64,000 nucleotides of DNA from Blakeslea trispora (taxonomy: Eukaryota > Mucoromycota > Mucoromycetes > Mucorales > Choanephoraceae): positions 1 through 64,000 of the forward strand of contig JAIWNE010000005.1 of the NCBI GenBank assembly GCA_025331445.1. The letters are read 5' to 3'. The notes below the pieces were generated by a model, which saw nothing but the letters and a program-made list of their open reading frames with translations, did not search any database and was not told the DNA's origin. Below, one piece after another: positions 59,858-64,000 of this stretch. Both the position numbers and the translations under genes were made by a program. Position 1 is the first letter of the stretch; every line of letters begins with the position of its first letter.

Positions 59858-61140
59858 TTTTTTTTTTGTTTAGTTGTAAGAAATAATGATAATAAAGAAC
59901 AAAAAAATCAAAAAGAATTTGCCCCCTTTTTATAGCTTGAGAAGAGACAGTAATAATGACATCACTCATTTTTGGCTTGTGTTCGCCTTGCCTTCCTTTT
60001 AACCACAATCAACGTAAATCGAAAAAGATGATGAATTCTGTTGAAGAGAATGATTTCATTATCTTCTTGCTCAAGTGGCGCTAAAACGTGCAGAACTTCT
60101 AAAGACATACATGATGCTACTGATTGTCAAAACAAAATAAAGGGTTGCACTATATCTTTGCACTTTCGACAATAGACTGGGTCCAAATTACATTACCAAC
60201 ATGCACATGTCTTGTTTCCAAGCTCAGTTGAAATTCTTTAAGATGGGCAATCTACACTATCTTTTTTGCATTGAAAGATCTTGTTGACAACATAAATACA
60301 CAAAGCGTTTGATTGTGAATTTTGTCTTGGAAATGACTATGACTATTTGAAAAATTAGAGATAGAATAGTCAAGTTGGCATCATTAGATAGCCTTTGTTT
60401 CTCCGTACTACCATCAATGTACTTTATTATTTTAAGAGAGCAAAATAGTCATTTCTCGGTAAAATACCTTGTTCGGTCACTTTAAATTCTTTTGGCAAGA
60501 AAATGAAAGGGAGACACAAACAGAGCCTGATGGCAGATAAAAATAAAACACTTTTTGCTAAGCTTAGAAACAACTAGACTCTTATATTTTGTACTCGAAA
60601 CAAGAAGGACATTCACACTGAACAAGACCAGAATGGGTCTTGACTAGATTTAGACGAACAAAAGAAAGCGACAGGTACAATAGAGAAACCTTGTCTATAT
60701 AACTGGACTCTTGAGTCACCTATCATTGAATGAGCTAAATACACACAGCAAGTAATTGGTTACTGCATAAAAAAAATCATTTATTCTGCTGATGTGATTT
60801 TTCATTCAAGTAAGAGATCAATGACATTTTTGACAGCCTTCACTCTTGCGTTTGCCTCCCAAGGATATTCTCAGGTTCCAGCTTTGAGCAGACTGTAAAG
60901 AAAAGGATAATGTTCGATACAAAGAAATAGAGACAATCAATTGATGCCTTAAATCAGGTTTATAAGGCAAGAAAGGGGTATCTAATAGTCACACTAATGC
61001 TGTAGAATAGCTTGTTCATATTCTGATCCTAATTTTTTTTATTTTATTTTATGTACAGATAATTTCTGAATAAGGGAGTGTACACGTATCCAACCTTTCT
61101 TTTCATCTTTTCTATCCTTTAGCTAATCTCTCTTGCTCTA
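59858..61140. other. Intergenic region between PMP3 and the ELG1-like gene
   Basis: The two genes diverge from here, so both promoters should lie in this 1.28 kb. T-rich tracts precede each start. A short protein-like stretch near 60,800-60,895 (YPWEANARVKAVKNVIDLLL on the minus strand) has no convincing partner exon. Nothing else is recognised. Confidence 0.5.
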
Positions 61141-62807
61141 ATGTCAAACAAGGAATCTCTACTTGCTTATTTTAAAGTCGCAAAAGAACAGCCAGCCAAG
61201 AATTTATTACCAAACACACAGTCCTTAAAGAATAAAAATCCGCAGTTGTCAGCTAGATCTGCTCTAGACTCATGCACAAAACACAACACTCAAAAGCAGC
61301 CTGACAAAGTTCGGCCAGTTCTAGCTGACAAGAGTAATTACAGTGACCCTCTGTATTTAGATACGAATTATACTAGTCTTCAAAAGGACTTTGCATCACG
61401 AATGGATCAGTGTTACACCAAAGAATGGCGGAGAGATCGTTGCTGTCAATATTTAATGCATCATGCATCTCGCAATAAGGGCTCCTTATGGAAAGACAAG
61501 TACATGCCTGAACACATTGAAGGTCTACTGGGCAGACGAGAGAATCACCAGTGCCTCTTGAACTGGCTAAACCGTTTGAAGACAGATGCGCAGCAATCAA
61601 ACAAAGCAAATATGATTCTGCTTGTTGGTCAACATGGAGTAGGCAAATCAGCCAGTATTCAAGTGGCAGCCAAACAAGCAGGATATTCCATTTTTGAGAT
61701 CAACTCGTCTTCCAAGAGATCAGGCAAGGATCTATCCGAGAAAATAGGTGGCATGTCAGAGAGCCACCTGGTAAAGTTCCATCAAATGGATCCAGAAAAG
61801 AAACGCCTGTTTGAACAAAGAGAACCACTTGTGTTGAGAGATCGAGTAAGAAAGCCCAAGATGGACATCACTAGACACTTTAAGCCTATTGGATTAGAGC
61901 ACAAAGAAGCCCCTCGTAAGCGATTCAAGGTTGAAGACAACGTGGATAGACAAGACATCATCAAAAGCAACTACAAAGCTACTCAAAGCCTTATATTGTT
62001 AGAGGAAGTAGATGTCTTATTTGAAGAAGATAGAGGTTTCTGGCAGTCTTTGCGCGAATTATCTCACAAGAGCAAAAGGCCCATTGTTATGACCTGCAAC
62101 AGCGATACATCAGTTGTGCCTCATGACAAGCTTCAGATTCAATCCACACTTCATTTTGAAGCGCCTAACGAAAACAGCCTTCTGCCTTATCTTCAGCTTG
62201 TTTGCTACTTTGAAGGATTTGAAAAAGTAAAGCGCCATGACTTGAGCTATATTGCTCGATTGTATCAGTATGATATCAGAAAGATATTGAATGCTCTACA
62301 GCTCTGGCTAAGTCATGACACACAAGAAGACCTGTTTGCACACATAATGGGGTTTTCTGATCTACTATCCTTGCATCATCCAAATCGCTTTGTAGACAGG
62401 CTCAATGGGCTAAACATGAGAGAGAAGATGCTATGTAAACATTTCTATTTTGAGCGATTCAAATGCGCCTCCATAGACACCATAGAGCAAGTGGATTCTC
62501 TTTTAGAAATGTATAGCTTTACAGACGCTTATATCGGCTTATCCGATCAGAGAATGCATCAGGTAAATTATGAACTGCATAAAGAAAGACGGTCGAATTA
62601 AACTTGAAGCTATAAAAGATTTATGACACGGATCAGTATCAATATGAGAGAAATGATATGCAGTCTGTCAAAATGATTTACAAAAACCCAACTGATTTAG
62701 ACCATTGGCATCTAGAAGAAACGATGGAAGATTTTATTTATACCAGCAATGATGGGCAATACGACCCTTATTTAGACATGCAATTCAAGACGATTGTAAA
62801 AAACTAA
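61141..62807 (+). CDS. ELG1: ELG1/ATAD5-like AAA+ subunit of the PCNA-unloading clamp complex, two exons
   Basis: Elg1/ATAD5 replaces Rfc1 in an RFC-like complex that removes PCNA from DNA after replication, in the nucleus. Exon 1 (61141-62562) and exon 2 (62619-62807) join after a 56-bp intron (donor GTAAAT, acceptor AAAAG) to 536 residues ending FKTIVKN. Without splicing the frame would end in HKERRSN, 20 bp later. Motifs: LWKDKYMPEHIEGLLG (residues ~116-131), Walker A GQHGVGKS (163-170), EINSSSKRSGKD, and Walker B-like LILLEEVDVLFEEDRGFW (284-301), the form typical of Elg1 rather than Rfc1, Ctf18 or Rad24. Residues 4-11 (KESLLAYF) resemble a PCNA-binding PIP box with Lys in place of Gln. 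It is shorter than yeast Elg1 (about 790 residues), mainly at the N-terminus. Confidence 0.85.
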
Positions 62808-62908
62808 AGAAGATGCATTCTCTTTTAGCTGAAGAAACACAAAGAAATTATGGTTCATCATAGAGCTTTATGCCCTTGAAATAAATAATATTTGCACCTC
62901 TTTTATTA

Positions 62909-63934
62909 TTAAACAAGAGCATTCTGTGCTCTGCGAATTGCTTGAGCCACTCTGTCTTCAGCTTCACGGACTGATTTCCTATCCTTGGCATCATGTGCTT
63001 CAACGATAGTTGGGAAAGACTGACCAGAATATCCAGTCCAAAGCCCAGGTGCATAAATCATATGCTTATACCATTCACGTCCCTTGACACCCTTTTCATC
63101 AATAAAGCCACGCTCAAACAGACTTAGCCTTTGATTCATCTTTTCGACACGTTTAGCCCATTTGGACGAAAGCTTCTGATCTGTATCTGTACCATCAATA
63201 AAATGTTTCAACTTGCTCTGGATCTGTCTGTAGCTTTCTTCAAAAGCACTTGCCTCTTTTACTAAACTGTTGACTGCTTTTTTGAGGGAAGGGAATGTGT
63301 GAGGTGCAGCATAAGCATACAACTGATGGACATATTTCTGAAGTTCAACAGCATATTCCAATGGGCGGATGGGTAAAACTAGGTCATCAGCCAGTCGAAG
63401 AAGAAGAAGTCCAAGAAGTCGGACTGATGTTTGATGGTACTTGAAGCTAGGGTCGCCAAAACGTTTCATCCAGTTAAAGTTATCATAGACACTATGATAA
63501 ACACCATAATCACCCTTGAAACTTATGTCCATCGATGCTATACCAACATGTTCAAAAAATGCAGTATAGTCTGATCCACTACCAATGATGTCCACAAATG
63601 GATGAAGAGAAGGCACGCCCGTGTCGTTTGTTCGTTCGCCCCATGCTTCATAAACAGATTTACCTGTGAGAGGATCTGTTATCATGTTTGATGTTTCATA
63701 TATCAATTGTCTAAGTGATGGAGTTGCTGCAACCTCGAGATAAGGTCCGGAAACACCTGAATCGCAATTTAGATAAGCTGCTCCATTTTTAGATAACCAT
63801 TCCTTGTTTTCTTCAACCCATTCAGTAGAGCCAATCAAGCCATACTCTTCTGCATCCCAAGAAGCAAGAATGATGGTACGCTTAGGTCTCCAACCTGTCT
63901 GTAACATCTGACCCAAGATACGAGCAATTTCAAG
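62909..63934 (-). CDS. M28B metallopeptidase (glutamate carboxypeptidase II / transferrin-receptor-like), 3' part
   Basis: A 341-codon terminal exon begins LEIARILGQMLQTGW after a TTTGATTAG acceptor at 63,935. The intron and earlier exons run beyond the right edge. It covers the second half of the peptidase domain: ILASWDAEEYGLIGSTEW supplies the catalytic and zinc-binding Glu pair, YLNCDSGVSG a zinc Asp, and YHSVYDN the zinc His. The TFR-type dimerisation domain follows, ending in ERGFIDEKG, HMIYAPGLWTGYSGQSFP and a helical tail. The first zinc His and bridging Asp lie outside the window. Family members such as human GCPII and yeast Tre1/Vps70 are type II membrane proteins; here the anchor cannot be seen. 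It converges with the ELG1-like gene, about 100 bp apart. Confidence 0.92.
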   Translation of the reverse strand, partial: LEIARILGQMLQTGWRPKRTIILASWDAEEYGLIGSTEWVEENKEWLSKNGAAYLNCDSGVSGPYLEVAATPSLRQLIYETSNMITDPLTGKSVYEAWGERTNDTGVPSLHPFVDIIGSGSDYTAFFEHVGIASMDISFKGDYGVYHSVYDNFNWMKRFGDPSFKYHQTSVRLLGLLLLRLADDLVLPIRPLEYAVELQKYVHQLYAYAAPHTFPSLKKAVNSLVKEASAFEESYRQIQSKLKHFIDGTDTDQKLSSKWAKRVEKMNQRLSLFERGFIDEKGVKGREWYKHMIYAPGLWTGYSGQSFPTIVEAHDAKDRKSVREAEDRVAQAIRRAQNALV

Positions 63935-64000
63935 CTAATCAAAGGATGAGAAAAAAAAAAGAATTTTGAGCGCTTTTCTTTGTCGCATCTCTCTCTCTTT

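Noticed and set aside
60800..60895. Possible terminal exon YPWEANARVKAVKNVIDLLL
   Set aside because: An in-frame stop lies just upstream, two frames look equally protein-like and no donor exon is seen.

Overview
The window looks like nuclear DNA of an AT-rich filamentous fungus, most probably an early-diverging (Mucoromycota-type) lineage. This is an inference from several things seen together: short 50-80 bp GT-AG introns with GTAAGT/GTATGT donors, fungal housekeeping genes (prephenate dehydrogenase, a Tcd-type tRNA t6A dehydratase, a Pmp3 proteolipid, an Elg1-type AAA+ protein, an M28B peptidase), and a Mutator-like element with a GCM-like zinc finger. No rRNA, tRNA or CRISPR array was found.

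Positions 1-45,216 are dominated by a large, mostly non-coding satellite-like repeat with a period of about 10.5-10.7 kb. Four head-to-tail copies lie at 9,029-41,637 (the first lacks its 5' part, the last its 3' part). The array folds back on itself at about 41.5 kb into an inverted copy ending near 45.2 kb. A further forward piece (1-1,610) and inverted piece (5,512-7,239) enclose a 4-kb cargo: a six-exon gene for an unrecognised protein with two C2H2 fingers (1,712-3,588) and a broken Tc1/mariner-type element (3,758-5,474). Each full unit carries nested tandem repeats (TTC, a 10-mer, a heptamer, a roughly 50-bp minisatellite, TGAG, TTTTC, TC) and a reverse-strand tail of a tyrosine recombinase. 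A 2.76-kb module is present only in the two middle units.

Positions 45,217-52,600 are sparse and contain the best-preserved mobile element: a 3.6-kb Mutator-like element at 46,531-50,154 with about 50-bp terminal inverted repeats and an exact 9-bp target duplication. It encodes one uninterrupted 1,080-residue protein that reads as GCM-like zinc finger, DDE transposase and, at the C-terminus, a ubiquitin-specific-protease-like domain. A decayed relative lies at 57.7-58.3 kb.

From 52.6 kb to the end the sequence is ordinary gene space: prephenate dehydrogenase (TYR1-like) and the Tcd dehydratase on the minus strand, a decayed multi-exon gene and the Mutator relic, the tiny four-exon PMP3 gene, an ELG1-like PCNA-unloader subunit on the plus strand, and the 3' part of an M28B (glutamate carboxypeptidase II-like) peptidase gene running off the right edge. 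Exon structures were worked out by hand from splice sites, reading phase and family similarity. No alignment or database search was run, and copy numbers and similarities are judged by eye.
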